The notes: generated from the letters alone by a model not told the origin. DNA of 64,000 nucleotides from Epiperipatus broadwayi (GCA_028023455.1 JAQFVV010006255.1:4342001-4406000); one strand, 5' to 3'; positions 24,885 through 37,935 are shown, counted from the first letter of the stretch. Translations and numbers: made by a program.

Positions 24885-27800
24885 AAAAACACCATTATCA
24901 CAAACCTTCAGGAAAACACTAAACTAAATTATATTTCTTATCCCCATGAGGCTATAAAGTTTCCAGCCAAAGCAATGATTGTTGGACAAATATAAACAGT
25001 CTAAAACTCCCTTGATACCAAGACTACCATTTGATGAAGATCTACTATTTAGATATTTATAACTACAGATAATTTTCAAGTAAATAAGGATTGAACAAAT
25101 TGCAAAAAATATATATAATATTAAATGGGACATTGTAGGAATTTGAAAAGTTAAAAAAAAAAGATGAAGAGACAGTTGATTTAAAACTGAACATGCACTT
25201 TATTATAAAAGCACAAACACTGGAAGCAAAAATGGAGTGGGAATCATTAAAAATAAAAAATAAAAAACAATATAGTGGAGATTGATGGCATATAAAACAG
25301 AGCACAATTATTAGTTACTTAAATTAATGAAAGACATCAAAAGCAGATAATTAAAATTTAAGCTCCAATAAGTTCTCGTTGTGATAAAAAATAGATTAAT
25401 ATATGGATATACAAAATAGCTTTAATTAGACCAAATAACATTTTTAAATTATCATAGATTTGAATCCTAGAATTGATTAATGAATGAAAGATGAAAGTGT
25501 TGAGAATAAATTTGATTATGGTAATAGAAATGAGAGAGCACACAGATTTGTGAAGTTCACAGAAAAAGAATGATTGCATATTATGAATTTTGTTTTGTGA
25601 AAAAAATGCTAAATGAAAATGAGTATAGAAGCATCCAAATGAAGATACAGCAGAATTGGATTATATTTTGATTAATAGAAACAAATGTATTTCAAGATAG
25701 TAATGTTCTTAATAAATTCAACACAGGAAATTGTCTTCAATTATTGAGAGTTAAGATATGTGCTAATGCAAAGCTAGAGAGACAAAAATGATTCTGAACC
25801 ATTTTCAAAATCTATTAATATTTTAAATAATTTGTTTTATTCAGAATGGAGTTTGCTAATATTTAATGTAATTAGGGAGAGATGATTAGATGCTCTCACA
25901 TTTATTTAATTCTATGTTCATTAACGCACAAACTAAACTCCCTTCTGAAAAGAGTAATATAAAACCTATTTTATATGTAATTACACTGTTACAGTTGCTT
26001 AATAAGATAGATTTGTTTTAAAATAAATTATTTAATTAATATTCAATAGGCATGATCAAATACAGCATATTATTAGTATTTAAACTTGTAATGTTCCCTA
26101 GATATGCTGTAGTCCTCCTTGGTTTCATATTAAAAGCTATACGGATACCTTAACAAACTAAATTTTATTATATTTCTTTTGTAGCATAATTATTGATGCT
26201 ATCTTTGTGAACTGGCTTATGGTGTTTTCATGGAATAAAACTAAAAATTTGCATGTTAATTTAGTTAAGTAATAGTATAGTTAATGGGGCAGATGTGTTC
26301 TTAAGAAGCACATACATGCCTTAACTCCTTGCTGTTATTCACATATATAATGGACTTGATTTGAGGTCAATCCATTTGATTAGTTTGGACAGCATTATAT
26401 TTAGTACTGGAGCACAAGGATCCAGAGGATTTGTTCATAAACTGTTCTGATCACCTGGACTAAATGTCTTATTTTCACAGCAAGTAGTATGATCCATGGA
26501 AACCAATTACATGATAACGAGTCCGATGATTAGGGGCACATCCGAAATGCACAGACTCAGATTAGATATTTTATAAATGCTATAGTATCTGAAGTCATAC
26601 TACTAAATACCAGTTCATCCCTCCATAGTAATTAAATATTTCAGCTGAACTTAAATCTAGTTTCATGAGTTTACTATCCATGCAGAGAGAAATGTTTAGT
26701 TCATTATAATAATATTAAAGCTAGTTGTAATTCACAGTAATCACTCCTGTAATCTAACTATTGCAAATCTTGTAGGTTATAACATAGCATAATTGAGGCA
26801 TAGCTAATTGTACATTAAATGTACAAATAAGTTTTCCAAAAGGAAATGATAAATTCTCCAATCTAAGTAATTTGTACCCTATGAACATCATCCTCACCTG
26901 CATGTGAGATAGCAATATATTTCATTTTTTTATATTTTCTTTCTTATTTATTTTTCTTTAAATTTTGGCTCATATTAAAATGTATAAAACATAATTGGGC
27001 TTAGTGTCTCATTTCTTGCTCATTAGTTATTATAGAATCACGGTCAAAATTAATGATATTAGTTCATTAGGTCATATCTCCCATACAGCTATATTCTACA
27101 AGTGTATTTATTTAAGAGTAATCTCTGCTTAGTAAATTTTTAGTCTCATGCTCTACTGCTGTGTTACTGCCAGAACATGAATTAAGGAATTGTGAATGTA
27201 ACCTCATATATGTTATCCATAAGGTGGTAAATCTCTGAGCATTGGTGAATGAACTGGGATGAGATTGGATTCAAGGTCTCCACAATCTCATCTCAATCAG
27301 TCTTGGGATAATTTGCCAAAACTCTAGATTTTGTTGCATGAATATACAGATATGACCATTACAGTATGTGAAAAGTTTATATATTATCACAATCTGTATG
27401 TGAGAAGTTTACGTACTCTCACAATATAATAAAAAGAATCAGTCTGATATCTTTTTCACTGGCTCAATTGCTTATGAAAGTATAAAGTATGAAGTGCAAT
27501 TTTGGAATTTCCATGAAATGATTTGATTAGTTTTATATTCATATACATGCAAAGATAAAACAGCTTTGAAATAACGTACTATAGGATAAAGATCACGCCT
27601 ACAATTTTTCATAGAAAGAGAGTGACAGAGAAGGCATTAATCAACAGAATTTCTAATTGTTAGATAGTGATGATTATGCACTTAATTCTCAATTTAACCT
27701 CTACCCAAGAATAACTATGTATCAATTTATCAATAAATACTGAACGATAAAGCTGGGTTGGCTACAGATGAATCATCAAATAAAATAAAAATCTAAATCT

Positions 27801-30470
27801 GAAAAGAATCTCTAATAAAAATTCAGGTTTCACTAATCAAGTATCAAACCTAAGTCGTAGATAAATAAAGCACTATTTGTTCACGGTAAGTTCATCACAC
27901 ACACACACACATACACAGACATAACGTTCATAATATAGCTGTAAAATTCATATGCTATAATAATTTATGTTAAGAGATGGTAAGCAATAGCAATTTGCCA
28001 CCAATAATAATCAAAAGTTATTTAAGATTTTCATAGTTATTCCATATATCTATGGGAAGGTTAATTTAAAATAGAGTAACTAAAACTGAAAAAAAAATTA
28101 AAAAAAAAAAAAAAACACAAAATTTTGAAATAAATTTGGAAATAACACCCGGATTAAAAATTAACATCTAATCACATTAAAGATCTTAAAAAAATTCTCA
28201 GTGAAAAAAAAACTTAATATCTTTTATGAAAAAAAAAGTAGAATTAATAAATAAAATAAATTCTATTTGAGAACATTGACTCTTTATTCGAACTCCATTC
28301 AATAGTTTTGACAAATCTGAAAATAGCAATAAACAGTACAGAACAACTGAACAATATTAAAGTTCTAATTTCAACAAAGTCATTAGGCCAGGCATAAGAA
28401 ATTTTCAAGATAAAAATTGACTTTTTATGATTATTATTATTTGAATAAAGGTAAGTTAAAAATTTATGAGCAAGTTAAGTCTGCTTTCTTTTCACTATTG
28501 CATTAAACAATGCTAGTAACAATCATGTTTTTCTTTTTCTGGGACCCAAGGTATAACAGCTTCAGGTACCTTGCAGACATAATATCTTCCCCATGGTTTA
28601 TTGCTCATTTAATTACTTTTTAATGTTGGTTCTTACCAAAATCTATCAATTTTGGTTAGATTTAGTCATTTCAGATACATTTCTAAAAAAAAAAAAAATT
28701 TCAAAATAATAAATAATGTATTACATCTAGTCTATTACTTAAGACAACTCATATGGTGAAATTAAATCTCAACTAGGAAAACATATATATTTCTTTACAT
28801 GCAACCTGAAATATCACAACAGTGAAAGAAATGGTACTGTTTTCTATGTGATTACTTACTATGAAAGTGAGTGACCTCTATTAGACAATACATTTATGAT
28901 TAGTAATAATAACTAGATGTGAATGAAAACTCATTCTTGACTCGTACTATATAACCCCCCTTTTTTCTGGCCCAACTGGTGAGTGCTCGTTCACGTGCTT
29001 GTGGTCATGTGTATCGATTGCTTGAGATAGAGTAGAAGATGAATATAAACTCAAAATCCTAAGTTCAAATCTCTCTACTTACTATAGTAAACATTCAGTA
29101 TAATGAATGAATCAGTTAATTAAACATAATATTGTTTTTAATTTTAAAAAATTATTTAAAGATTAAAAATAGACAAAATACGAATTTTCATTATAAAAAT
29201 AGAATAAATATGTTCATTTTTGTGATAAACAATTTCCATTGCTTAATTTTTAATTAACTTAAGATGTAAATTATTACTAATTATGATTTTATATTTTAAA
29301 TGCGGAAAGTTGTCAATAAAGATTCACGCAATCGCAGTATTTTAAATAAGAGCAGAAAAAAATGTTTGTGGCAAAAAAAAAAAAAAGTTTTATTTATTAC
29401 GATAAATAAATAAGTTCAGTGTGATATGCAAATGAGTAATATAAAAATATCGATCTATTCTGTGAATAATAATAAATAAATAAAAAGAAATAATAATAAT
29501 GTTTATGCAAATAAGAAAACCAATTTAATTGCCAATATTTATTACAATTTCATCAAATTTTAAGTTAAAGTTCAAGATCATTTGCAGATAGGAAATCCAG
29601 TCCCATATCTACAAACTGATAATGATGGAAATTATGAAAAATAATTCAGACAAATGTTTTCACTTGGATAGCTTTTTTTTAGAGAAGCAATTAAAAAATA
29701 TTCAAATTTCAAGTTATATATATATGTATGTGATTTAGTGTGACTAGATCGCAGTGTTTTTTATAACATTTAAACGTCGTTTTAATATAATTTTATTAAA
29801 ATCGTTTCAAAATAACCACACTCCAGGAAACATTTTAAAAATTTATCTTTAACCTATTACATTATAATACACCAGCATAAACCCATCATAACTATCAATC
29901 AAACTATAATCTGAATTCTGCCTGTTATATTAAAAATGAAGATGTGACACTTTTGAACAGTAATGGCAACATATCTTTCAGACATTTTTACCAAATATAT
30001 AATAACAATTAATTTCCACACCAACATGATACTGGAGCTCTGATACAAGGTTTTAAAAACCATGTAATTTCCTCAATATATATATATATATATATCGCTT
30101 GATAATCGAAATACAGTACATTCTAGAATATTCTCCTAGCTGCAGTATCATGTCTGCAAAAATATTAAAAATTTACATAGAAAATATACCGCTGTCATAT
30201 ATACGTTTCTCTTTCTATGTTTATATATGTATACACATGCACATACATAAACGTTTAAGGAATATGGATTAGAACATCATCTGCTTGGCATATTCACAAA
30301 CTGTGTTTTGAATGAGAGTGGTATTTGAATTTTTTCAAATAGATAAATATTTTTAAGCTCGAGTAAAAAAAAATGTCAATTCGTAATTATTAATCATATT
30401 ATTGAGAAATATATGGATATCTAATTATTCTTAATAGTCAATGAAACAAAAATGTCATCAAGTAATAATT
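24885..30470. other. Long AT-rich intergenic stretch, no gene seen
   Basis: No coding region recognised. It contains a short AC microsatellite at about 27896-27912 and a diverged 31-bp tandem pair at 27365-27427 (tatgtgaaaagtttatatat / tatgtgagaagtttacgtac). Poly-A runs lie near 28090-28115 and an AT run at 30078-30096. The minus-strand frames at 24924-25579 are low-complexity and unsupported. Confidence 0.5.
28975..29075 (+). repeat. Possible decayed tRNA-derived SINE
   Basis: The segment actggtgagtgctcgttcac followed by gtgcttgtggtcatgtg resembles the D-arm and anticodon-arm part of a tRNA-derived SINE. A weak B box, aagttcaaatctc, lies about 80 bases later, near 29061. The spacing is too long for a functional tRNA. 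Confidence 0.3.
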
Positions 30471-30672
30471 GAATTTCATGTACAGAGGGTATCCAAAATA
30501 ATCAATTGCTGGCAGCTAAGACTTGTTGTAGTATATGCTTCAGTTGCTAGATACTTCTTGTAGTGACCCTTCTGCACTGATCTGCCAAATTCTGTTAGCA
30601 TGTTAAATCATGGTATCATGTAGCATTTTTTTTTTTTGTAAAATGCACTTCCCATATTTGACAATTTTTGCA

Positions 30673-31286
30673 ATGGCTGAAAAGTTAAAGTCTGTTTTCT
30701 TTTAGAGAAATAAGCAGCAAAAACAATTGTAATGCTTGAAATAGCTTACAAGCAAGTTGCTCTGGAAAAACACAAATTTAAATTGGTTTAGTATGTGTGT
30801 CAAAACTTTCCATCTCCTAAAAAAACTTGGCAAGTGAAGTCCAATGGCAAGACAGTGCTGATCTTTTTTTGAATGCAAACAGCATTGTTCACTCAGAATT
30901 CGTTTGTAATTAAAACCTATAAGTTTGGAAACTTTTGTGTGATGAAGTAAAACATAAACATCATCCCATTTTGTGACAAAATGAGGAATATAATCTTCAC
31001 AATAATACTGTGCACTGAATTTAATTAAATTCAGCAGTGTTTCAACTTATTCATCAGCCATATTCATTCGATCCTGCTCCATATGATTTCTTTTTATTTT
31101 CTTGAAGAAAAAAATGTTTTTTTACAGATTTAAAAATGATGAAGATAAAATGATGGAGGCATTAAAAGGCATTTCTTTACAAGAGTTTCCAGTCTACTTC
31201 AAAAAGTGAAGACTTTTTTAGACTGATGCATTGCATTAAATGAACAATACTTTGAAAGGGATTTACAAAATTTTAGTTATTTTTGA
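30673..31286 (+). pseudogene. mariner transposase relic
   Basis: From an ATG at 30673 (MAEKLKSVFF), broken frames recall a mariner transposase in the right order. First comes an N-terminal helix-turn-helix-like stretch, AAKTIVMLEIAYKQVALEK. Near 30860 a LIFF-x-x-K-x-IVHSEFV pattern corresponds to the catalytic-domain strand usually read as L-I-x-F-D-x-x-G-I-V. Near 31126 the C-terminal RFKNDEDKMMEALKGIS segment leads to EFPVYFKK and CIALNEQYFERD, ending at a TGA at 31284. Multiple stops and frameshifts are present. At about 614 bases it is shorter than the usual reading frame of about 1 kb, and the segment with the last catalytic aspartates is largely lost. No terminal inverted repeats were confirmed. 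Confidence 0.75.
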
Positions 31287-31299
31287 GTGCCTCCTGAGG

Positions 31300-34200
31300 A
31301 AGGGGGTCCTGATATATATATATATGCATAATAAAATATATTTTTATCAGAGTATGTAAACATTTATCAACTATTAAAGTATATATATATAAATGAAAAT
31401 TAAAACGTAAAGAGATAAAAAGCTTTTTCAACTGCTCGTCAAAAAGGCAATGCTCACTAATTGTAAGGTCGTAAGAGATTTTAGCAGTTTTCATTTTATT
31501 CTCTAGTTTCTCTAGTTAGAATTTCTCTAGTTAGAAATAACTAGTTAATCATTTACTAACTATAATAGAATAGACAACAATGTTGAGCTAGACAATTAGC
31601 TAAAATAAAAATATTAGATCTGATATAAACTTGAAAAATTCTCAAATCTACAGTCTAAGCTTGAACCTAAAATGTAATTATAGAAAATGAATGTATTAAC
31701 CACTTTATCTTGAGTGCTATTTACATATATATATATATTATTCAATTTCATAAAAATTCAAATTGTCAAATAAAACTTTCTGAGAATAATATGTCCTCAT
31801 CACGTGCAATACTATTTTCATTATAACTGCATTACTATAAAAATAATAATTTACAAATTGTTCAACATTATATATGTACTTCAGAAATAATTTTCTCCAT
31901 CAGCAGAGTTGTAGTCTTGCCAACAATTCTCACAAATATACCACATTTTATTATTTTTAATAGTATAATTGAAACCATCTTGGTATCAATGCATGAATGT
32001 TTTGACACTATAATCTCTTACTACACATTAGTCTATTACAATGAGAATATGTGTTAATCAAACAGATAGATTGTGTGTAATACATTTTGTAATACAGCAG
32101 CAGTACTACATAAAAAAAAAAGATAAATCACACTATATCAAATACATTTTAGAAATATTTAACCTATATTCGTCATTTGTTTTGAAGCACTATCAACAAT
32201 TCACACATTCAACTTACATTAATACTATAATAGAGAATCAATTTTGTGCTGAAACACAAATATTAAGTACTGTAGTAACTTAATATAAATTAGCTCATTC
32301 AATATGGCTATACACAAATAAAGATTTTGTAGTAATATGAATCTATAACTCTACCCCATTTAGTGTGCTGAATTGAATTGGTTAATATATGTGTGGATTT
32401 TTGATAGTATTCCAAGATTCTTGAAATGCATGTACACAGCAAAGAGATTGGTCAAATTTTACACAAAGTATGGAGCAGGAATAAATTATCACATATAATG
32501 TACAATACTTGAAGACAATATGTCTACAAATTTACTTAATTCTGCATATATTATAAAATGAACACACACATATATATATATATATATTTAATGGCAGTTG
32601 AGGCAGGTTAGAAAGTAACCGAAAGTACTTCTGCGGATTTTAAGATTGTTTGTAATTGTTTATAAACCGTTAAAAATATTATTTCAATTATAATTATATA
32701 TATATAGTAGCCTGCAATCAATCAGTACCTTGTGGTCAATCAAACGGGTAGGCCAAAATCCATGAATGCAACTTTCCAAAAAATGACCAAGTAACCATAA
32801 AATAAAATATAGGTCTAAACACATAATCTAAGATAAGTCCTCTTATAGGAATAACTAAATTATCTTATGGACTAAGTACACACTAAGTAATACATTATTT
32901 ATAAGATATGGTTAGACCAATAGTTAATTGATAAGTCTTAGTTACATTCATAAATTATAATAATAAATAGTAATAATAATCTCAGGGTTCTTAAATATTA
33001 AATAATTCAGTTGTAATCTAAAATAATAAAATAATTTAGGTTCTCTTAATTAATTAACAACAATCATAACAATGGGACTCTTATTTTTTAGCATCTTGTG
33101 AACACTTTCTTCCTTTAAGTGAAATCACAGATTTATCGAAAGATAGATTTAAACATAATATTGGCTAGCAAAAATTAACTTTTATTTTAGTTCTTATATC
33201 ATTGATTAAACAAAATCAAGTTTCTTAACGTCTAAAATAATTATCTAACAATAGTAAAACTAAAGTAATGCAGTAGACAAAAAGGTATTTTGTTGTACCA
33301 ATCAGATCACTAAGTAATATAACTACAAGAGCATCAATAATTTAATCTTAAATGAATCTTATTGCATATAATATAATGGTTTGCATGAATTGTAGCAATG
33401 TGACAATTTCCAAAATAATATGTACTCTTATATGCACTTTAAACCCTTTTACTATTTAAATGGATTATCTGGTATATGGATGTGACAAATGATAACACAG
33501 AAACATAATAAAAGAGTAAAATAAATATTTAATACAAAGACTAAATATATTTCTTTTAGTTTATGATTTGACAAAAAATATCTAACTTTTTTACTATTAT
33601 TATAAAAAATAAAAAAAATAATAAATTAAAGAAATCTTTACATCACTTAATGCATAAGTTAGATATAATACATATATATATATATATCTCACAAACAAAT
33701 AAATAAAAAACCCTACAGTTTGAATTTAATAAATTATACATGCTAGGTGTAATGAGTGCATTTGAATTGACTAAGAACATAATGGTAGCTAGTAATATAA
33801 TAAAGTATATCTACATGGAAATCAGTGCACAATTTCTTAGTATATAATTAATAATTTAAACGATATACAATAGAAACAAGTACATTGTAGTAGTCTTAGA
33901 TAACAAAAAGTTCATGGGGCAGAGGAATAAAAATTCAATATTTTACTCAACACACATATATTTTGAGTAGGGGAATATAATCATGCAAATGTCTTTTATA
34001 ATACAGAAATTGAAAAACCTAAATATTTACTGGCAACAATGGTGAGAAAAACAAGCCTACATTAAACAGAGCAGAGCAATACTGGTTTAATGCTACACAT
34101 ACACAAATGCCCCATTAGTATCTGCCCCTAACATAAGGCAAGGACTAACAAATAATATCTAAGTAAAATGAGAAACCATCAAAATAATTGCTACAATAAT

Positions 34201-35020
34201 TATATGATTAAAAGTGGAAATACCAATAATGAAAGGAAAGGCAATGAGATAATAATTAAGTGACAAATCTTAAACCATATCCACTCATATTTATAACACA
34301 TATGGCAAAATGAATAATCAAAAGACCAATACAAATGTATGCATGAGATAAAAAGACAGTTAATTTTAAAAAAATATGATAATAATATTAGAATTTATAT
34401 ACCAATTCAATGCAAAATATAAAATATATAAAATAGCAACTCTACCTTTATAGACGTTTATAAAACATACATAAATTCCCCACTGTGATCTTCTAAAACA
34501 CAATGACATGAATAAAACCATTTATCTATCACTTTTAAATACATGATTATACATATTAATATACCCAAATAAAGAACAAAATAAAATGAGCATAACAAAA
34601 CATTAAAAGTACATAATATTTCACATACCATAGTAATAAAATTTTAAAAAATCTTTAAACAATTCCCTCTTTTCTCCATAGTGAAATGATTTTCCACAAT
34701 TGCAAATTTGATCACTTCAAATGACCGTATATCTTGTTTCTTATTTAAAAGTGCATTTGAAGAATGATGCCAAATGATTACATATATGTCTTCATTAGGA
34801 GATAAGAGAAATTTCCATAATGAATTCATGTTAGATAACTAATACAATAGGATGATTCCTTTTGATAGATTTTTAAAAGCATGCTGACTTTATGGTGGAA
34901 GGAGCTTTTATTATTTTGCAAAGAGTAAATTAATCATTTAATTTAAAGAGCAAAATTCAATGTGTCCCACAATAAAAAAACATATATATCAAAGTTGCAT
35001 TCAAATAAAAGAAATTATAT
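31300..35020. other. AT-rich intergenic stretch, no gene seen
   Basis: AT microsatellites at about 31313-31325, 31722-31738, 32570-32587 and 33672-33686. The open frames at 32041-32283 and 34644-34829 show no recognisable protein. Confidence 0.55.
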
Positions 35021-35023
35021 ACT

Positions 35024-35038
35024 TTATATAGGCAAATT
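35024..35038 (+). repeat. Left target-site duplication of the Penelope-like insertion
   Basis: ttatataggcaaatt recurs in the same orientation at 38070-38084, immediately outside the two inverted ends of the palindromic element. Most of this sequence is non-repetitive, so chance identity is unlikely. Confidence 0.85.
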
Positions 35039-35187
35039 ATAAGATGTGATATGTTGGACTATTTCCATCATTTATGAGTGAATGTTGAATGTATAGAAAA
35101 TTTTAAACTTTATTTAAACTTTTCAAATACAAACAATTTGTTAGTAATAACACACAAATAGACAATACAGGTTAGTAATTACACAAC

Positions 35188-35221
35188 GGTTCGAGTAGTA
35201 TTATTCTCCACTCTTCTTCAG
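35188..35221 (-). ncRNA. Hammerhead-like motif, left terminus (mutated core)
   Basis: On the minus strand CTGAAGA is followed by a GAGT/ACTC stem and then CGAAC, where the right copy has CGAAA. The base change falls in the conserved GAAA, so this copy would be expected to be impaired. Hammerhead motifs in PLE termini are established. Activity here is not shown. Confidence 0.45.
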
Positions 35222-35244
35222 GTGTTGCTGGCCTATACGCAAAG

Positions 35245-35336
35245 TGACAATATTCGCTTAGAAGTTGAACTCGCACCTTTAGATTCTTGTATATTGAATT
35301 TAAGGCAAACGCTCTACCAACTGAGCTATTCTGTCA
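35245..35336 (-). other. tRNA-like segment in left PLE terminus
   Basis: This is the inverse copy of 37774-37865. The minus strand reads tagctcagttggtagagc, a near-perfect D-arm and pol III A box. It is followed by a B-box-like gtgcgagttcaact and closed by complementary ends tgaca / tgtca. The region between the arms is too long for a normal tRNA, so I treat it as a tRNA-derived module, not a tRNA gene. Confidence 0.7.
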
Positions 35337-35444
35337 AAGGCAACATATAGTAGAAATTTGATATATTTATATATGAGGGTTGGTTCAAATCCTCCTGAGT
35401 CCTTCAATTTTTTTTTTTTTTAACAAGTCTAATTATTTTTATTT

Positions 35445-36590
35445 TTACTTTTTCCTAAGAGCAAGATTAATTAGAGGCTTCCATACATTGTGTATTGCCA
35501 CACTGGGTTGACTTATAGGATTATTTACCATTGTCATATGAGCAGCTTCCTTGAATTTTCTTCTATGCATTTTTTTCCTCTTTATCCAATATCTTTGTAT
35601 TTTCCCACTTAAGCACATGGTCATTAGTACATACATGATCTGCTATGGTAGATACATCTATTTTTTCTCTTTTAACCATTAATTTGTGTTCCTTCAATCG
35701 TTGTTCAACCGGGCGACAGGTCTCACCAATGTATTTCCTTCCACATTCACATGGTATTTCATAGATGCAGTTTTTGTTCTTCAACATTTCCAGTTTAGGC
35801 TTAGTAGAAGTAAGCATTCCTCGAAGTGTGGTAAGGCTTTGGAAAGCAGTCCTAATATTATATTGACTGCAGATTTTCTTTAGTTTGTCTGCCATTCCTG
35901 GTATGTATGGATACACCACTGTACCAATAACTGTTTTCTCTTTTGGTGTCTCTTTGTGTTGTCTATTGAAGGTTTTTCTGATGACTGCTGATGGATAACC
36001 ATTCTTCATAAGCATTTGTTCTATGTGAATCTTTTCTTTTTCCAAGTCACTGGATTCTGAACAAACCTCCTTTGCTCTGTTCCATAATGATAGTACAATT
36101 CCTTGTTTAGTGCTTCTTGTATGATTGGATGTATATGCCAAGTATTTGCCAGTGTGTGTCGGTTTCCTATACACTGTTGTTTTTACTTTGCCCTGAGGGA
36201 GTCTTGTCACAAGAACATCCAAGAATGCCAATTTTTGTTCTTGTTCTGATTCCATCGTGAATTTAATTGTAGGAGATATGTTGTTAATGTGCATCCAGAA
36301 AGACTGTAATTTTTCCTTGCCATGTGGCCATACCACAAATGTATCATCAACATATCGAAGCCACACTTTAGGTGGACATGGAGTAGTATTTATGGCTGTC
36401 GCTTCAAGTTCTTCTATGTAAATGTTGCTGAGCAAGGGTGACAGTGACGATCCCATGGCCATCCCTTGATTTTGTTGGAAAAATTCTGAGTTATATTGAA
36501 AGTATGTTGTTGTTACACAGAATGTTAATAATTCCATTATACTATCTATACTATAATAATTCCATTCTACTAGATAGTATAATGGAATTA
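35445..36590 (-). pseudogene. Penelope-like RT/GIY-YIG endonuclease, 5'-truncated, left arm
   Basis: The open frame 36597-35563 (344 residues) begins in the palindrome centre, so its first 20 or so residues are not original. RT motif B is seen as QGMAMGSSLSP (residues 44-54) and motif C, with two of the catalytic aspartates, as RYVDDTFVVW (81-90). A thumb region with FLDVLV and YRKPTHTGKYL follows. The C-terminal GIY-YIG endonuclease shows CIYEIPCECG (277-286) and KYIGET, with a CCHH-like set of Cys and His around it (EIPCECG and DHVCTNDH). An extra A in an A-run near 35575 shifts the frame. The last 43 residues (MHRRKFKEAAHMT to LRKK) continue in another frame to a stop at 35445. Motif A and the fingers are absent, so it cannot encode a working RT. 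Confidence 0.9.
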
Positions 36591-37671
36591 TTAACATTCT
36601 GTGTGTAACAACTTACTTTCAATATAACTCAGAATTCTTCCAACAAAATCAAGGGATGGCCATGGGATCATCACTGTCACCCTTGCTCAGCAACATTTAC
36701 ATGGAAGAACTTGAAGCCACAGCCATAAATACTACTCCATGTCCACCTAAAGTGTGGCTTTGATATGTTGATGATACATTTGTGGTATGGCCACATGGCA
36801 AGGAAAAATTACAGTCTTTCTGGATGCACATTAACAACATATCTCCTACAATTAAATTCACGATGGAATCAGAACAAGAACAAAAATTGGCATTCTTGGA
36901 TGTTCTTGTGACAAGACTCCCTCAGGGCAAAGTAAAAACAACAGTGTATAGGAAACCGACACACACTGGCAAATACTTGGCATATACATCCAATCATACA
37001 AGAAGCACTAAACAAGGAATTGTACTATCATTATGGAACAGAGCAAAGGAGGTTTGTTCAGAATCCAGTGACTTGGAAAAAGAAAAGATTCACATAGAAC
37101 AAATGCTTATGAAGAATGGTTATCCATCAGCAGTCATCAGAAAAACCTTCAATAGACAACACAAAGAGACACCAAAAGAGAAAACAGTTATTGGTACGGT
37201 GGTGTATCCATACATACCAGGAATGGCAGACAAACTAAAGAAAATCTGCAGTCAATATAATATTAGGACTGCTTTCCAAAGCCTTACCACACTTCGAGGA
37301 ATGCTTACTTCTACTAAGCCTAAACTGGAAATGTTGAAGAACAAAAACTGCATCTATGAAATACCATGTGAATGTGGAAGGAAATACATTGGTGAGACCT
37401 GTCGCCCGGTTGAACAACGATTGAAGGAACACAAATTAATGGTTAAAAGAGAAAAATAGATGTGTCTACCATAGCAGATCATGTATGTACTAATGACCAT
37501 GTGCTTAAGTGGGAAAATACAAAGATATTGGATAAAGAGGAAAAAATGCATAGAAGAAAATTCAAGGAAGCTGCTCATATGACAATGGTAAATAATCCTA
37601 TAAGTCAACCCAGTGTGGCAATACACAATGTATGGAAGCCTCTAATTAATCTTGCTCTTAGGAAAAAATAA
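36571..37671 (+). pseudogene. Penelope-like RT/GIY-YIG endonuclease, 5'-truncated, right arm
   Basis: The mirror copy of the left-arm ORF has its own damage. Near 36761 the arginine codon just before the YVDD motif has become TGA. The open piece 36782-37459 therefore starts inside the palm and covers the thumb and most of the GIY-YIG domain. An A-run near 37453 is one base shorter than in the left arm, which ends this frame at KREK. The rest, STIADHVCTNDHVLKW through LRKK, continues in a second frame to 37671. A few bases and residues differ from the left arm. The lesions in the two arms are at different places. Confidence 0.9.
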
Positions 37672-37685
37672 AAAATAATTAGACT

Positions 37686-37701
37686 TGTTAAAAAAAAAAA
37701 A
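37686..37701 (+). other. A-tract after the PLE ORF
   Basis: A run of about 12 A residues lies just after the end of the coding region, before the terminal module; the left arm has the matching T run at 35408-35421. On the opposite strand a ggttcaaatcctcc segment resembles a pol III B box. Confidence 0.55.
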
Positions 37702-37773
37702 ATTGAAGGACTCAGGAGGATTTGAACCAACCCTCATATATAAATATATCAAATTTCTACTATATGTTGCCTT

Positions 37774-37865
37774 TGACAGAATAGCTCAGTTGGTAGAGCG
37801 TTTGCCTTAAATTCAATATACAAGAATCTAAAGGTGCGAGTTCAACTTCTAAGCGAATATTGTCA
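37774..37865 (+). other. tRNA-like segment in right PLE terminus
   Basis: atagctcagttggtagagcg is a textbook tRNA D-arm and pol III A box with a perfect GCTC/GAGC stem. A B-box-like gtgcgagttcaact follows about 50 bases later. The ends tgaca and tgtca can pair as an acceptor stem. An anticodon arm of normal size is not evident. The same module occurs in the solo copy at 24.6 kb, so it is part of the element and not a flanking tRNA gene. Confidence 0.7.
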
Positions 37866-37879
37866 CTGTGCGTATAGGC

Positions 37880-37935
37880 CAGCAACACCTGAAGAAGAGT
37901 GGAGAATAATACTACTCGAAACGTTGTGTAATTAC
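37880..37935 (+). ncRNA. Hammerhead-like motif, right terminus
   Basis: The conserved core halves are both present: CTGAAGA (37889-37895, fitting CUGANGA) and GAAA (37918-37921). A helix II, GAGT/ACTC, sits between them. After GAAA, acg ttg tgt can form a three-pair helix III followed by GUA, an allowed cleavage triplet. A matching helix I with the sequence before CTGA is not convincing by eye. CAACAC upstream can instead pair with GTTGTG, which would make an alternative simple hairpin. The PLE association is known; ribozyme activity here is inference. Confidence 0.5.

Noticed and set aside
26518-26566. Hammerhead-like pattern gagtc-cgatga...cgaaa...gactc.
   Set aside because: The core has C instead of U in CUGAUGA, no helix II closes properly, and no NUH cleavage triplet follows; likely chance.
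35686-37626. Several frames antisense to the PLE ORFs.
   Set aside because: Shadows of the real RT/GIY-YIG reading frames; they appear twice only because of the palindrome.
37774-37865. A functional tRNA gene.
   Set aside because: Good D-arm, but the interval to the B box is too long, no normal anticodon arm forms, and the unit is repeated as part of the transposon.
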